This document shows positions 25,942 to 35,088 of a stretch of DNA of 64,000 nt, piece after piece. The notes beneath the pieces were generated by a model. It was not told where the DNA came from and made no database searches. It was given only the letters and a program-made list of their open reading frames with translations. How positions within the stretch are numbered: the first letter of the stretch is position 1; each line of letters opens with the position of its first letter. The position numbers and the translations under genes are program-made. The DNA comes from CAIYQJ01 sp963717255 (GTDB taxonomy: Bacteria; Chloroflexota; Limnocylindria; Limnocylindrales; CSP1-4). The stretch lies in assembly GCA_963717255.1 (NCBI GenBank), contig CAVQVT010000005.1, forward strand, positions 1 to 64,000, given 5' to 3'.

Positions 25942-26597
25942 ATGGACCGGAGGATGTCGCCCGCCCGCGACCCGTGGTCGGTCGTCGGACTCGCCTGCGC
26001 GCTCGGCTTCGTCGCCGTCGCGGCGATCGTCAACGAGCAGAGAACGGTCTTCCTGGACGCGCCGGTCATCGACGTCGTCCGGGGGCTTCCGGTCCCGGTG
26101 GACGTCTGGCGCGCGATCACCCAGGCGGGCGGCTGGCTTCTCGTCGCCGTCGGGGCGGCGCTCGTCCTCGGGCTCGTCGCGACCGGGCGGGCACGGATGG
26201 CGCTCGTGGTGGCGATCGTCCTCGTCGCGGCCTCCCTGTTCACGGAAACGGCGAAGGACTGGGTCACCCGCCCGCGGCCGCCGGACCCGGTCGCCGAGGC
26301 CGGCGGCTACAGCTTCCCGTCCGGCCACACGCTCAACAGCACGGTGGCCTACGGGATCGCGGCGCTCCTGGTCTGGCGGAGCTCGCTCCCGCGCGCGGCC
26401 CGCGTCGGTGGCGCCGCGGCGCTCGTCGCGCTCGTCGCGTGCGTGGGTCTCTCGCGGATCGCGCTCGGCGTCCACTACCCCAGCGACGTCGTGGCCGGCT
26501 GGCTCGCCGGGACCGCGATCGTCGCGGTCGTGGCGCTGGCGGACCGGGCGGACCGGGGTCGCGCCGCGGCCCACGCGACTGCCGGGCCGGTGCCCGT
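25942..26597 (+). CDS. PAP2-family lipid phosphatase (no own stop codon in frame)
   Basis: An integral membrane phosphatase of the PAP2 superfamily, acting on undecaprenyl- or phosphatidate-type phosphates at the outer membrane face. The three catalytic motifs are complete: K-X6-RP in KDWVTRPRP, PSGH in SFPSGHT, and SR-X5-H-X3-D in LSRIALGVHYPSD. About five or six helices are present, and recognisable sequence ends near residue 215 (VVALADRADRG). The frame then has no stop until 27297, running over the nitrilase gene in a wrong frame. A single-base indel near 26560-26620 would either restore a stop or join it to the nitrilase; the end given is approximate. Confidence 0.8.
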
Positions 26598-27427
26598 ATG
26601 CGACCTCTCCCGACCCCGCCACCGTCCGTATCGCGGTCGCGTCCACGCCCCTCACCGCGACGCTGGACGAGGCCGTCCCCGCGGCGATCGCAGCGGTCGA
26701 GGAGGCGGCCCGACTGGGGGCGCGGATCGTCTGCCTCCCGGAGACGGCGCTCCCCGGCCACCGCAGCCAGCCGCGGCCAGTGCCGGACGTCTCCCGTGCG
26801 GCGATCGACGCGGCCGTTCGATCCGTGGCGGAGGCGGCCGCGCGGACCGGGATCGTCGCGATCGTGGGCGCCGAGCGACCGACGCCGGCGGGCCGCGAGA
26901 TCGTCGCGGTGGTCGTCGGCGCGGACGGATCCGAGGTCGGGGTCCAGGCCAAGACGCAGATCGATCCGAGCGAGGAGGCCGACTATGTTCCCGGGGCCGG
27001 CCGCCGGACCTTCACGGCCGCAGGCCTGGCGTTCGGGATCGCCATCTGCCACGAGGCGTTCCGGTACCCGGAGATCACCCGCTCGCTGGTCCTCGCCGGC
27101 GCCCGGGTGGTCTTCGTGCCGCACTACGTGACGACCGACGACGGCTCGCTCCCGACCCGCTGGTGCGACGCCGCGAACCCCTACAACGAGAAGGCCCTCC
27201 TCGCCCGAGCGCTCGAGAACTCCGTCTACGTGGCCCAGGCGAACGTCGCCGCGCCGGACCAGGGCTCCGCGACGTGCGTCGTCTCGCCGGACGGTGAGCT
27301 GGTGGCCGCGCTGCGGTACGGCGAGGCGGGCGTGGCGGTCGCGGACGTCGACATCGACCGGGCGGACCGGCGGATGGCACTGCGGTGGGCGCCGGACCGG
27401 AGCCTGGTGGATCCCGGGCGACCCTGA
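26598..27427 (+). CDS. carbon-nitrogen hydrolase (nitrilase superfamily), start region frameshifted
   Basis: A nitrilase-superfamily amidohydrolase of about 270 residues. The Glu-Lys-Cys triad is visible: Glu in CLPETALPG, Lys in QAKTQIDPSE, and Cys in IAICHEAFRYPE. The conserved domain starts with VRIAVASTP, but its frame has no ATG, GTG or TTG upstream of it. ATG 26598 lies one frame away; one extra C in the run near 26607 would connect it (MRPLPDPATVRIAV). Alternatively the protein is fused to the PAP2 phosphatase upstream by an opposite indel. Substrate is unknown. Confidence 0.75.
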
Positions 27428-27450
27428 CGGCGTCGTCCCGCGTCCGCCGC

Positions 27451-27456
27451 TAGACT
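27451..27456 (+). promoter_or_regulatory. candidate -10 box upstream of secreted protein gene
   Basis: TAGACT lies 69 bp before the GTG at 27526, whose own AGGAGG ribosome site implies a leadered transcript. Confidence 0.35.
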
Positions 27457-27525
27457 CTCCGCGAGCGGCGACCGTCGGGTCGCGCGCGCGGCCGTGGGCA
27501 TCGACCAGACAGGAGGCTCCCGAGC

Positions 27526-28245
27526 GTGGATCGCCGGACCCTGGGCATCGGCGCGGTCATCCTCGTCGTCGGCGGGATGGTCGCTGGGGTGCTGCTCGCC
27601 ACGCTGTCCGCGGGCGCGCTGCCCGGGACGGGCTCCACGCCGACGTCGGCCCCGGTCGCCTCGTCGTACACGTCGCAGGCGTTCCGACCGACCACGACCG
27701 TGACCGTCCCGGGGAACTGGCTCGTGACCATGGACCAGCCGGATGCCATGACGCTCTCGCCGCTCGTCACCGACGGCGGGGCGTCCCCCGTGCCGACGGA
27801 CGTCGCCGGCATCTACCTCTTCCGCGACGTCCAGGCGGCGATGCAGGACCCCGCGTGCACGACCAAGCCGGAGGCGGGCGTGGCCTCGGACGCCAAGTCG
27901 CTCGCGGGCTGGGCCTCGGCCCGGCCGGGGCTCACGACGACCGAGCCTCAGCCGGTGACCATCGGCGGCCTCTCCGGGTACGAGGTGGAGGTGTCGATCA
28001 AGGAGTCGTGGACCTCATCCTGCCCGTTCGCGAACGGGGCGCCGTCGGTCTCGCTGCTGGCCAACGAGTCCGGCACGATCCGGTGGGTGGTCTTCGGGAC
28101 GGAGAAGGCCCGGCTCGCGTTCCTCGACGTCCCGGGCGGCGGGACGGTGACGGTCAACACCTCCGCGACGGACGGGTCGATCTACCCGGGGCTGGTCAAC
28201 GAGGTCGCCCCCGTCATCGCGAGCATGGAGTTCGCGACGCAGTAG
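27526..28245 (+). CDS. secreted or membrane-anchored protein of unknown function
   Basis: A 239-residue protein with an N-terminal hydrophobic helix (residues about 7-28, IGAVILVVGGMVAGVLLATL) that could be a signal peptide or anchor, then a Ser/Thr/Pro linker and an extracellular domain of mainly beta-type sequence. Two cysteines (DPACTT and SSCPFANG) could form a disulphide. No lipobox is present. The GTG is supported by AGGAGG nine bases upstream. No family was recognised; convergent with the DUF2252 gene. Confidence 0.75.
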   Translation: MDRRTLGIGAVILVVGGMVAGVLLATLSAGALPGTGSTPTSAPVASSYTSQAFRPTTTVTVPGNWLVTMDQPDAMTLSPLVTDGGASPVPTDVAGIYLFRDVQAAMQDPACTTKPEAGVASDAKSLAGWASARPGLTTTEPQPVTIGGLSGYEVEVSIKESWTSSCPFANGAPSVSLLANESGTIRWVVFGTEKARLAFLDVPGGGTVTVNTSATDGSIYPGLVNEVAPVIASMEFATQ

Positions 28246-28305
28246 GGCGGCCGCGTCCAGGCCCCGCGCGGACCCGGCGGCCGCGGCCAGGGCCCGCGCG
28301 GACAA
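28246..28305. repeat. imperfect 30-bp tandem repeat
   Basis: Two 30-bp units beginning GGCGGCCGCG follow each other between two convergent genes, with a few substitutions between units. Confidence 0.7.
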
Positions 28306-28320
28306 GGCGGTCCGAGCGGC

Positions 28321-28352
28321 GGTCAGATCCCGGCGACCGCCGGGATCTGACC
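28321..28352. terminator. hairpin between convergent genes, overlapping a stop codon
   Basis: GGTCAGATCCCGGC, a GACC loop, and the exact complement form a 14-bp stem. It contains the stop and last codons of the minus-strand DUF2252 gene and lies after the plus-strand secreted-protein gene, so it could end transcription from either side. Confidence 0.55.
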
Positions 28353-29705
28353 GGCCTTGATCGCCTTCACGAACGCCGCGTGGTCCCGCTCGGTCTGGTC
28401 CGCGTACCGCGCCCCGAACTCGGCCATCGCGTCGTCGAAGGCCGTCGCCTTGCCCAGGTAGCCCGCGATCGTCGCCGGGTTGCCCGAGCGGGCGTGGGCC
28501 CGCGCGAGCGCCCAGCCGCACACCTCGGCCGTCAGCTTCATCCCGACCGGCAGCAGGTCCTCGATGTCGAACGCGTACTTCATGTCGTAGAGCTGGCGGA
28601 CGTAGAAGTCCGTCGCGACCAGGGGCGAGTGGGTCCACCCGAGGAAGATGTCCGAGAAGGCCTGCATGATCCGCTGGCCGGTCACCACCCTCTCCCCTTG
28701 GTGCCGGCGGAACCGCGTCTTGACGTACGGCGCGAGCACCGACTCGCGTGCCTCCTTCACCTGGAGGACGAGCGGCCCGCCCGCCGGACCCGCGAACAGC
28801 GCGACGTAGCACCGGGTGCCGACGCTCCCGACCCCCACCACCTTGAGCGCGACGTCGAGGAGCCGGTACTTCTCGACGAGCACCCGGCGGTCCGCGGGGA
28901 GGGAGCGGACGTACCGCTCGCGCATGAGCGGCACGACGGTGCGGCGGGCGTCGTCGGGCTGCAGGCGCACGAGCAGCGGGGGCTGGTCGCGGAAGAGCCA
29001 GCCGCCGCCGGGGGCCTTCTCGGAGAGCTTCCCGAGGGCGGCCATGTGATCGCGCCGCTGCGCGTCCGCCAGCGAGATCCGGAGACCGGTCTTGCGGCGG
29101 GCGTCCTCGACCCGCGCGATGACGGCGGTGATCGGGATCTGCGCGTACCACACGTCGAGGGCCCTCATGCCCGCGTAGCGCCGGATCCAGCTGCGGTAGG
29201 CGTTGGCGGCCGTCCAGGCCATCTCGCGGCAGGTCGCCTCCGGGTACCCGTTCTCGCGCGAGGCGACGACGAAGCTCGCCGCGAGACGCTTCACGTCCCA
29301 CTCCCACGGGCCGGGGTGCGTCTCGTCGAAGTCGTTCAGGTCGAACACCAGCTGGCGCTCCGGGCTGGCGAACACCCCGAAGTTCGCCAGGTGCGCGTCA
29401 CCGCACAGCTGGACGCGGGTGTCCGTCGCCGGCATCGTCGCGATGTCGGCGGCCATCGCGGCGGCGGACCCACGCAGGAAGGCGAAGGGCGAGGCGGCCA
29501 TCCGACCCATCCGCACCGGCACGAGATCCTCCAGGCGGGCCTCGTTGGACGCGAGGACCCGCTGGACCGCGGCCTCGGGCTCGCGGGCCTCGAACGCCGC
29601 GTGGACGCGGCGCGGGACCCGCCTGCGGAGCTCGCGGCCCCGCGCGAGCGCGTCGAGTGCCGGGCTGTCGGCGGGCAGCGTGTCCTGCGGGTCGATCGTC
29701 GTCAC
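28323..29705 (-). CDS. DUF2252 family protein (kinase-like)
   Basis: A 460-residue member of the DUF2252 family, widespread in actinobacteria and related GC-rich bacteria and without an established activity. The conserved motifs CGDAHLANFG and DLNDFDETHPGPWEWD resemble the catalytic loop and metal-binding DFD of aminoglycoside-phosphotransferase-like kinases; DVALKVVGVGSVGTRC and QVKEARESVL are further family blocks. Length is normal. The GTG start at 29705 overlaps the stop of the upstream dehydrogenase by GTGA, so the two are translated together. Confidence 0.88.
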   Translation of the reverse strand: MTTIDPQDTLPADSPALDALARGRELRRRVPRRVHAAFEAREPEAAVQRVLASNEARLEDLVPVRMGRMAASPFAFLRGSAAAMAADIATMPATDTRVQLCGDAHLANFGVFASPERQLVFDLNDFDETHPGPWEWDVKRLAASFVVASRENGYPEATCREMAWTAANAYRSWIRRYAGMRALDVWYAQIPITAVIARVEDARRKTGLRISLADAQRRDHMAALGKLSEKAPGGGWLFRDQPPLLVRLQPDDARRTVVPLMRERYVRSLPADRRVLVEKYRLLDVALKVVGVGSVGTRCYVALFAGPAGGPLVLQVKEARESVLAPYVKTRFRRHQGERVVTGQRIMQAFSDIFLGWTHSPLVATDFYVRQLYDMKYAFDIEDLLPVGMKLTAEVCGWALARAHARSGNPATIAGYLGKATAFDDAMAEFGARYADQTERDHAAFVKAIKAGQIPAVAGI

Positions 29706-30922
29706 GCTCGTTCCCCTCCGGCTGGGGCGGTGCCGGCGCCGTCCTGGCCCTCGACCGTCGTCACCGTCAGGCTGAAGCCGCGGTCGCGCAGCGCGTCCGC
29801 GTAGAGGGCGGGCGGGACCGCCAGCTCCGCCGGGTTCGCGCCCCGCGGGGTGACGCCCTGCGCGTTCATGATCGCCTTGATCGAGCCGTCCCAGCCCGTG
29901 GTCCGCTCCATCGCGGTGAAGCCCGTGGCCGGGTCCATCCGGTCGATCAGCTCGACGACGACGCCGGCCGGACGGCCGTCCTTGCGGCCCTTCGCCAGCA
30001 CGCGGACGATCACCAGGTCCGGGTCGCCGGGCTTCGCGCGGATCTTCGGGTCGAGCAGCGTGTGGAGGACGTCCCGCGGGACCACCGACGCGCCGCCGAC
30101 GTCCACCGGGTCGGTCTCGAGCAGCCCGGCGTCCATGTACGCCTTCCACTCGGCGAAGTGCCCCGGCCACCGGAGCGTCTTGTTCCAGAGCGTCCGGAGC
30201 TTCCCCTCGAAGGTCCACGGCATCGTGGAGGTCCCGCCGCCCGCGACGAACGCCTCCATCCGGCCGATCGGCTCCGGGAAGTCGACCGTCTCGTAGTCCT
30301 CGACCTGGAAGGTGGGGACCTCGACGTGCTTTCCGTCCCGCAGGAAGTGGGCGACGCCGTAGTACTCGTTCGTGAGGCCGGCGATGTTGAAGGTCAGGGT
30401 GTAGTTGAAGGGCGGGACGGGATGCAGCGGGTTGCCGCCATCCCAGAACGTGACCTCCTCGGCCTCGTCGAGCAGGGACATCGCGTACGTCGAGAGGCAC
30501 GTGCCCATGCCGGGGACCTGGCCGCAGTCGGGGATCATCGCGATCCCGGCGGCTTCTGCGAGCGGGCTCAGCGCCAGCTGCTCGCGGACAAGGTCCGTGT
30601 TGCCGCCGAGGTCGGTCATGCTGGCGCGTGCGTCGATCGCCACCCGCGCGATGCCCGGGTTGAGCCAGTACGGCACCGCCGAGAGGAACGAGTCCACCGG
30701 CTCGAGGAAGGCCCGAAGCGCCACGGCGTCGTCGACATCCACCCGGTGCGCGGAGCAGACCGCCGACCCGACGAGGCCATCGACGCGGTCGGCGGCCCGG
30801 CGGGCGGCCTCCGGGTCGGCGTCCGCGAACCGGACCTCGGCGGCGTCGCCGAAGCGCGCCATGTCGTAGCCGGCGGCCGTCCCCTGGCGCCCTGCGCCGA
30901 CGACCGCGTACGTGTAGCTCAT
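29702..30922 (-). CDS. saccharopine dehydrogenase-like oxidoreductase
   Basis: A 406-residue NAD(P)-binding protein of the saccharopine dehydrogenase family. The N-terminus YTYAVVGAGRQGTAAGYDMA is a Rossmann GXGXXG fold, followed by VDSFLSAVPYWLN and a MIPDCGQVPGMG block of the lysine-dehydrogenase-like branch. A C-terminal domain contains conserved VELIDRMDPATGFTAMERTT. True activity is uncertain because this family includes lysine, carboxynorspermidine and uncharacterised enzymes. ATG 30922 follows GGGAG eight bases upstream; GTG 30931 is less likely. Downstream coupling to a DUF2252 protein is unusual. Confidence 0.83.
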   Translation of the reverse strand: MSYTYAVVGAGRQGTAAGYDMARFGDAAEVRFADADPEAARRAADRVDGLVGSAVCSAHRVDVDDAVALRAFLEPVDSFLSAVPYWLNPGIARVAIDARASMTDLGGNTDLVREQLALSPLAEAAGIAMIPDCGQVPGMGTCLSTYAMSLLDEAEEVTFWDGGNPLHPVPPFNYTLTFNIAGLTNEYYGVAHFLRDGKHVEVPTFQVEDYETVDFPEPIGRMEAFVAGGGTSTMPWTFEGKLRTLWNKTLRWPGHFAEWKAYMDAGLLETDPVDVGGASVVPRDVLHTLLDPKIRAKPGDPDLVIVRVLAKGRKDGRPAGVVVELIDRMDPATGFTAMERTTGWDGSIKAIMNAQGVTPRGANPAELAVPPALYADALRDRGFSLTVTTVEGQDGAGTAPAGGERA

Positions 30923-31002
30923 CGCCGTCACTCCCTCGACGCGTCCCCCGCCCGGCGCATCGTGCCAGATGGGGCGGGCCGGCGGGTGGGCGCGGCGGAA
31001 GG

Positions 31003-31058
31003 CCCGGCGCCCGTGCGACCACCGGGCCGCCCCGGCGCCCGTGCGGCCGCCGGGGCGG
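31003..31058. repeat. imperfect 28-bp tandem repeat in divergent gap
   Basis: Two 28-bp units starting CCCGGCGCCCGTGCG lie between the divergent saccharopine dehydrogenase-like and moeA genes. Confidence 0.6.
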
Positions 31059-31076
31059 CCCGCGTCCGGGCGGCGC

Positions 31077-31082
31077 TATGCT
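31077..31082 (+). promoter_or_regulatory. candidate -10 box for moeA
   Basis: TATGCT lies 60 bp upstream of the moeA GTG; the gene has a GGAGGGAG ribosome site, so the transcript would carry a leader. Confidence 0.4.
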
Positions 31083-31142
31083 GGGCCCCGGCCGCCCCGA
31101 CCCGCGGGCGCTGCGGCCGGACGCACCGGAGGGAGCCACGCC

Positions 31143-32423
31143 GTGTCCGCATCCGCCCTGCCGGACCTCATCCCGCTCGACGAGGCCCAGCGCCGGGTCC
31201 TCGACGGCGTGGTGCCGCTGCCCTCCGTCGTCGTGGACCTCGCCGACGCGGATGGCCTCGTCCTCGCGGCGTCCGTCAGCTCCCCCCTCACGGTGCCGAC
31301 GTGGGCGAACAGCGCGATGGACGGCTTCGCGGTGGTGAGCGCGGACGTCGCCGGCGCCTCGGCGGCCTCCCCGGTCGTCCTCCGGGTCCTCGGCGAGGTG
31401 CCGGCCGGCCGCGCCCCAGACGCGGGCGTGGCGCCCGGCACGGCCCTCCGGATCATGACCGGCGCGATGATGCCGCCCGGGGCGGACGCGGTCGTCCCCG
31501 TCGAGGACACGGACGCCGCGCCGGGCGCCTCGGCGATCCCGGAGGCGGTGGCGATCCACGTGGGCGTCCGCGCGGGCGCGAACGTCCGCGCGGCGGGGAC
31601 GGACGTGCGCGAGGGCGCCCACCTGCTCGACCGCGGCCGCGCCTGCGACCCCGCCGCGATCGCGCTCCTGGCCGCGACGGGGATCGCGCGGGTCGATGTG
31701 CACCGGCGTCCGCGCGTCGCGGTCATCTCCACCGGCGACGAGCTCGTGCCGCCCGGCGAGCGGCTGGGCCCCGCGCAGATCCACGACGCGAACTCCCTCT
31801 CGCTCGCGGCGCAGGCCGCGGAGGCCGGGGCCGAGGTCCTACGCCTCGGGATCGCCCGGGACACCCTCGACGATCTCCTCCGGCCCGTGCGAGAAGCGGT
31901 CGCGTGGGCGGACGTCGTCGTCCTCTCTGGGGGCGTGTCGGTCGGCGCCCACGACCACGTGAAGGCGGCCTTCGAGTCGGTCGGGGAGCTCTCACTCTGG
32001 CGGGTCGCGATCAAGCCCGGGCGGCCCTTCGCGTTCGCCCGTGCCCGGTCGGGTGAGCGCACCGTCCACCTGTTCGGCCTCCCGGGCAACCCGGTGAGCG
32101 TCTTCATCACCTTCGAGCTGTTCGTCCGGCCGGTGATCCGCACGCTCGCTGGGCATCCGCGGGCGTTCGGACGGCCCGTCCGGATCGTCCGCCTCGCCGA
32201 GCCGATGCGCGGGTCCGGCGGCCGCCAGAACATCCACAGGGTCGTGCTGGCGCCCGACCCGGAACGCCCCGACGGACTCATCGCGCGCTCCTCGGGCGGG
32301 CAGGACTCGTACATGCTCGCGTCGCTGGCGGCCGCGAACGGGCTCGTCTTCCTCCCCTCGGACGCCGACCTGCCGGCAGGGGCCGAGGTGGTCGCCTGGG
32401 AGCTGCGCGAGCGGGATGCGTGA
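31143..32423 (+). CDS. moeA: molybdopterin molybdenumtransferase MoeA
   Basis: A 426-residue MoeA/gephyrin-like enzyme that inserts molybdate (or tungstate) into adenylated molybdopterin. Family landmarks are VPTWANSAMDGFAV, the TGAMMPPGADAVVPVED block, GTDVREG, the molybdopterin-binding ISTGDEL with DANS, and LSGGVSVGAHD. Its C-terminal domain IV is complete. GTG 31143 follows GGAGGGAG. The cofactor supply is relevant to the tungsten aldehyde oxidoreductase 4 kb away, though that module has its own promoter. The M19 peptidase gene overlaps its last eight bases. Confidence 0.95.
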   Translation: MSASALPDLIPLDEAQRRVLDGVVPLPSVVVDLADADGLVLAASVSSPLTVPTWANSAMDGFAVVSADVAGASAASPVVLRVLGEVPAGRAPDAGVAPGTALRIMTGAMMPPGADAVVPVEDTDAAPGASAIPEAVAIHVGVRAGANVRAAGTDVREGAHLLDRGRACDPAAIALLAATGIARVDVHRRPRVAVISTGDELVPPGERLGPAQIHDANSLSLAAQAAEAGAEVLRLGIARDTLDDLLRPVREAVAWADVVVLSGGVSVGAHDHVKAAFESVGELSLWRVAIKPGRPFAFARARSGERTVHLFGLPGNPVSVFITFELFVRPVIRTLAGHPRAFGRPVRIVRLAEPMRGSGGRQNIHRVVLAPDPERPDGLIARSSGGQDSYMLASLAAANGLVFLPSDADLPAGAEVVAWELRERDA

Positions 32424-33528
32424 CGGGCCCGGCACGGCGCGGGCGGGCGCACGGCCGCACGGCGATCCCGGGCCGTCAGGCGCGGCGGGCACGCACAAGG
32501 CGCACGAGGCGCCACGGGATGCCTGGCGCGCCGTGCATGCCTCCACGCGCGTCGTGGACGGCCTCGACTGCTCGTCCCCCACCGAGGTCTACGCGGCGCG
32601 CCTCCGCGCGGCCGGCGTCGGCTGCGTCCACCTGACCATCGAGGACCAGGACCCGCGTGGCGGCACGCATCCGTTCGAGACGGTGGCCGCCATCCTCGAC
32701 GCACCGGGATGCAGCTTCCGGCTCGCGACGTCGGTCGCAGGCATCGAGGGCGCCCACCGGGACGGCCGCATCGCGCTCGTGCTGGGCAGGCAGGCCTCCG
32801 ACCCCGTCGGCGTGGAGCACGGCAGCCTCGCCGCGCACCACGCGCTCGGCCTGCGCATCACCGGGATCGTTTACAACGTCGCGAACCGGTACGGCGGCGG
32901 CTGCCTCCACCCCGAGATGGGCCTGACCGACGACGGGCGGGCGCTGGTGGACGAGGTGGGGCGCCTGGGGATGCTCCTCGACGTCGGCGGCCACACCGGC
33001 GAGCGGACCTCGCTCGACGCGATCGAGCGATCGGCGGGCCGGCCGGTCATCTGCTCACACACCGCGCTCGCCGCGGTGAACTCGAACCGGCGCAACACGA
33101 GCGACCGCGTGTGCGAGGCGATCGCGCGGTCCGGAGGCGTGGTCGGCGTCCTCGCGGTCAGCGACTTCCTCGTGCGCAACGCGGGGAACGCCGACGTGCC
33201 GGTGACGCCCCGGGCGCCGCTCGAGCGGATGCTCGACCACCTGGACCACCTCCGGCGGCTGGTCGGCCCGGACCACGTGGGGCTCGGCCCGGACTTCATG
33301 GAGGGGATCGACCTGCACGACCCGGGCGCCTACCCGATCGCGGACGCGTTCACGCCCGAGATGATCAGCGACCGCGAGGACCTCCTGTACGTGGACGGCT
33401 TCGAGTCGATCGACCGGCTGCCGAACGTGACGCAGGGCCTGCTGGATCGCGGCTGGCCCGCCGCCGACGTCCGGAAGGCCCTCGGCGAGAACTGGCTCCG
33501 CGTCTACCGGGCGGCCTGGGGCGGCTGA
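32416..33528 (+). CDS. M19 membrane-dipeptidase family protein, N-terminal metal motif altered
   Basis: A 370-residue member of the renal-dipeptidase (M19) TIM-barrel family. Recognisable blocks are ALGLRITGIVYNVANRYGGG, GMLLDVGGHTGERTSLDAI, VICSHTALAAVN, LRRLVGPDHVGLGPDFM and RKALGENWLRVYRAAWG. The N-terminal HXD zinc ligands of classical enzymes (normally DGHND) read DGLDC, so the first metal site is altered or this is a divergent subfamily. The first 40 residues are low-complexity and probably a poorly defined tail. The ATG overlaps the moeA stop by eight bases. Confidence 0.8.
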   Translation: MRDGPGTARAGARPHGDPGPSGAAGTHKAHEAPRDAWRAVHASTRVVDGLDCSSPTEVYAARLRAAGVGCVHLTIEDQDPRGGTHPFETVAAILDAPGCSFRLATSVAGIEGAHRDGRIALVLGRQASDPVGVEHGSLAAHHALGLRITGIVYNVANRYGGGCLHPEMGLTDDGRALVDEVGRLGMLLDVGGHTGERTSLDAIERSAGRPVICSHTALAAVNSNRRNTSDRVCEAIARSGGVVGVLAVSDFLVRNAGNADVPVTPRAPLERMLDHLDHLRRLVGPDHVGLGPDFMEGIDLHDPGAYPIADAFTPEMISDREDLLYVDGFESIDRLPNVTQGLLDRGWPAADVRKALGENWLRVYRAAWGG

Positions 33529-35088
33529 GCCTCGGGGCGGCGGCGCGCGGGCGGTCAGCGAACCGCGCCCCGGCGGCGCCCACGCCCGAGCTGCCCTCGA
33601 GGTCCTTCGGCACTGGCCGCGGGCCCACGATGGCGCGCAACATCGTCGGAGCGCACGCGGTCCCGTAGCGCCGCGGCGGCCGGCGGAGGGGCGTGCCGGT
33701 GGAGCCGCGGAACGCGCAGACGCGCGAGGAGCGGGTCCGGCTGCTCTCGGACGCACTCGCCTGCGCTCGAGCCGTCCGAGCACGGTCCTGAGCCTGCTGC
33801 TGCGCCGCCTGCGGAGCGAGGTTCGATCCGAGCGACGGCTGTCCGGGGGACTGCGGGTCGGGGTCGCGGATCATGCCGAGACCCACGGACGGCGTGCCGG
33901 TCGATCTGCGTCGCCTCGTCGACGTGGGCTGGCCGTCGGCGAGGCCGAGCCGCGGGTGCCTCGTCGGCGGACTTGGATCGTCATCGACCGTGCACATCGG
34001 GGGCGCCGGCGCCATGGTGGCGCGGCGGCAGGAGTACCTCTAGCCGCCTCGAACCCGCCCGCTCGACGTCACCTGGTCCACGTAACGCTGCCGGAGGCCG
34101 AGGGCGTCGCACGTCCGGGCCTCCGCCTCCAGATCGAACGACGGGTCATGGACAGGACGCGATGGCCGGCCCAGCTTGTGGAGCGGCTGGTCCGGCTCGC
34201 GGCGATGCGCGGCGGCCTGGATCTCCTCGACCGATCCGCAGCGATGACGCGGTGCGCGGGAGACTCGCGGCCGACGGCACCGTCGTCGGTACGGGGCGCG
34301 ATCGAGCGTGAAGGCGACCGACCTTGGCGCGCCGGAGCGTCTCCCCGTCGGCGCTGGACGGCGCAGCTGGCGCTACGTGGCCGAGCGGGCGAGGCGCCAG
34401 GACGATCCTGCGGGAAGCGGACGACGCCCTTTGCCGACTCTCGCCGCAAGGGAAGGCCGGACGTGCTGGAGCTGCGGCTCGAAGGACGCCCGATGCGTCG
34501 ACGCGATACGAGGGGAGGTATGCCCACTTCGTCGGCTCGATCGTCGCCGCTGTCGGCGTCGGTGTCGTCGCTCTGGTCGACACGGGAGCCCCGATGCGCC
34601 TGGGCTGCTCGGAGTGGTGGGCCGCCTCAGAGCGATCGCTGTTCCTGGCCAACTGGAACCGGACGCCGGAGGGGGTCGATCGTTGGGGTCGTCGTACACT
34701 GCTGCTCCTCTGGATGACCGTGCATCGTGTGGGCCACCGTCGCCTACCGAGGGAGTGCCCGTGTCGATCGCAGGCTCGCCTGGAGCTGCACGACGGGCCA
34801 GACCTTCTCCAGGTCGAAGACGGCTTCCTCGGCGAGGTGCACCTCCTGCCTCTCCACGTAACGTCCCCGCCGGGAACGGCTGCTGGCTGCTGGCGCTCCG
34901 CCGTGGCATCGTCAGGGACCGTCTGGCTCGACCGAGGACCAGATCGTCGAGACCGACGTCACGACTGTGAGGGTGGGGCCGCAAGTGACGACCTCGGCAG
35001 GCGTCATCGGCCGGCTCGATCTCCTGATGGCATGGCTGGTCCCGGTCCGAGCCACATCGGCGCGGCCTGCTACGCGCCATTCCCTCCC
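33529..35088. other. 1.56-kb region with no recognisable gene
   Basis: All six frames are open in pieces, but none shows a recognisable domain, a sustained third-position GC bias or a good start with ribosome site. Short natural-looking stretches occur in different frames, for example on the plus strand at 33693-33791 (RNAQTREERVRLLSDAL) and on the minus strand near 34780-34860 (EVHLAEEAVFDLEKVWPVV), as expected from a decayed gene or island. GC is slightly lower than in neighbours. No inverted repeats, transposase motif or tRNA was identified. Confidence 0.6.

Noticed and set aside
33810..33850. GGTTCGATCC resembling a tRNA T-arm
   Set aside because: The flanking bases do not pair to form a T-stem, and no acceptor, D or anticodon arm can be folded around it.
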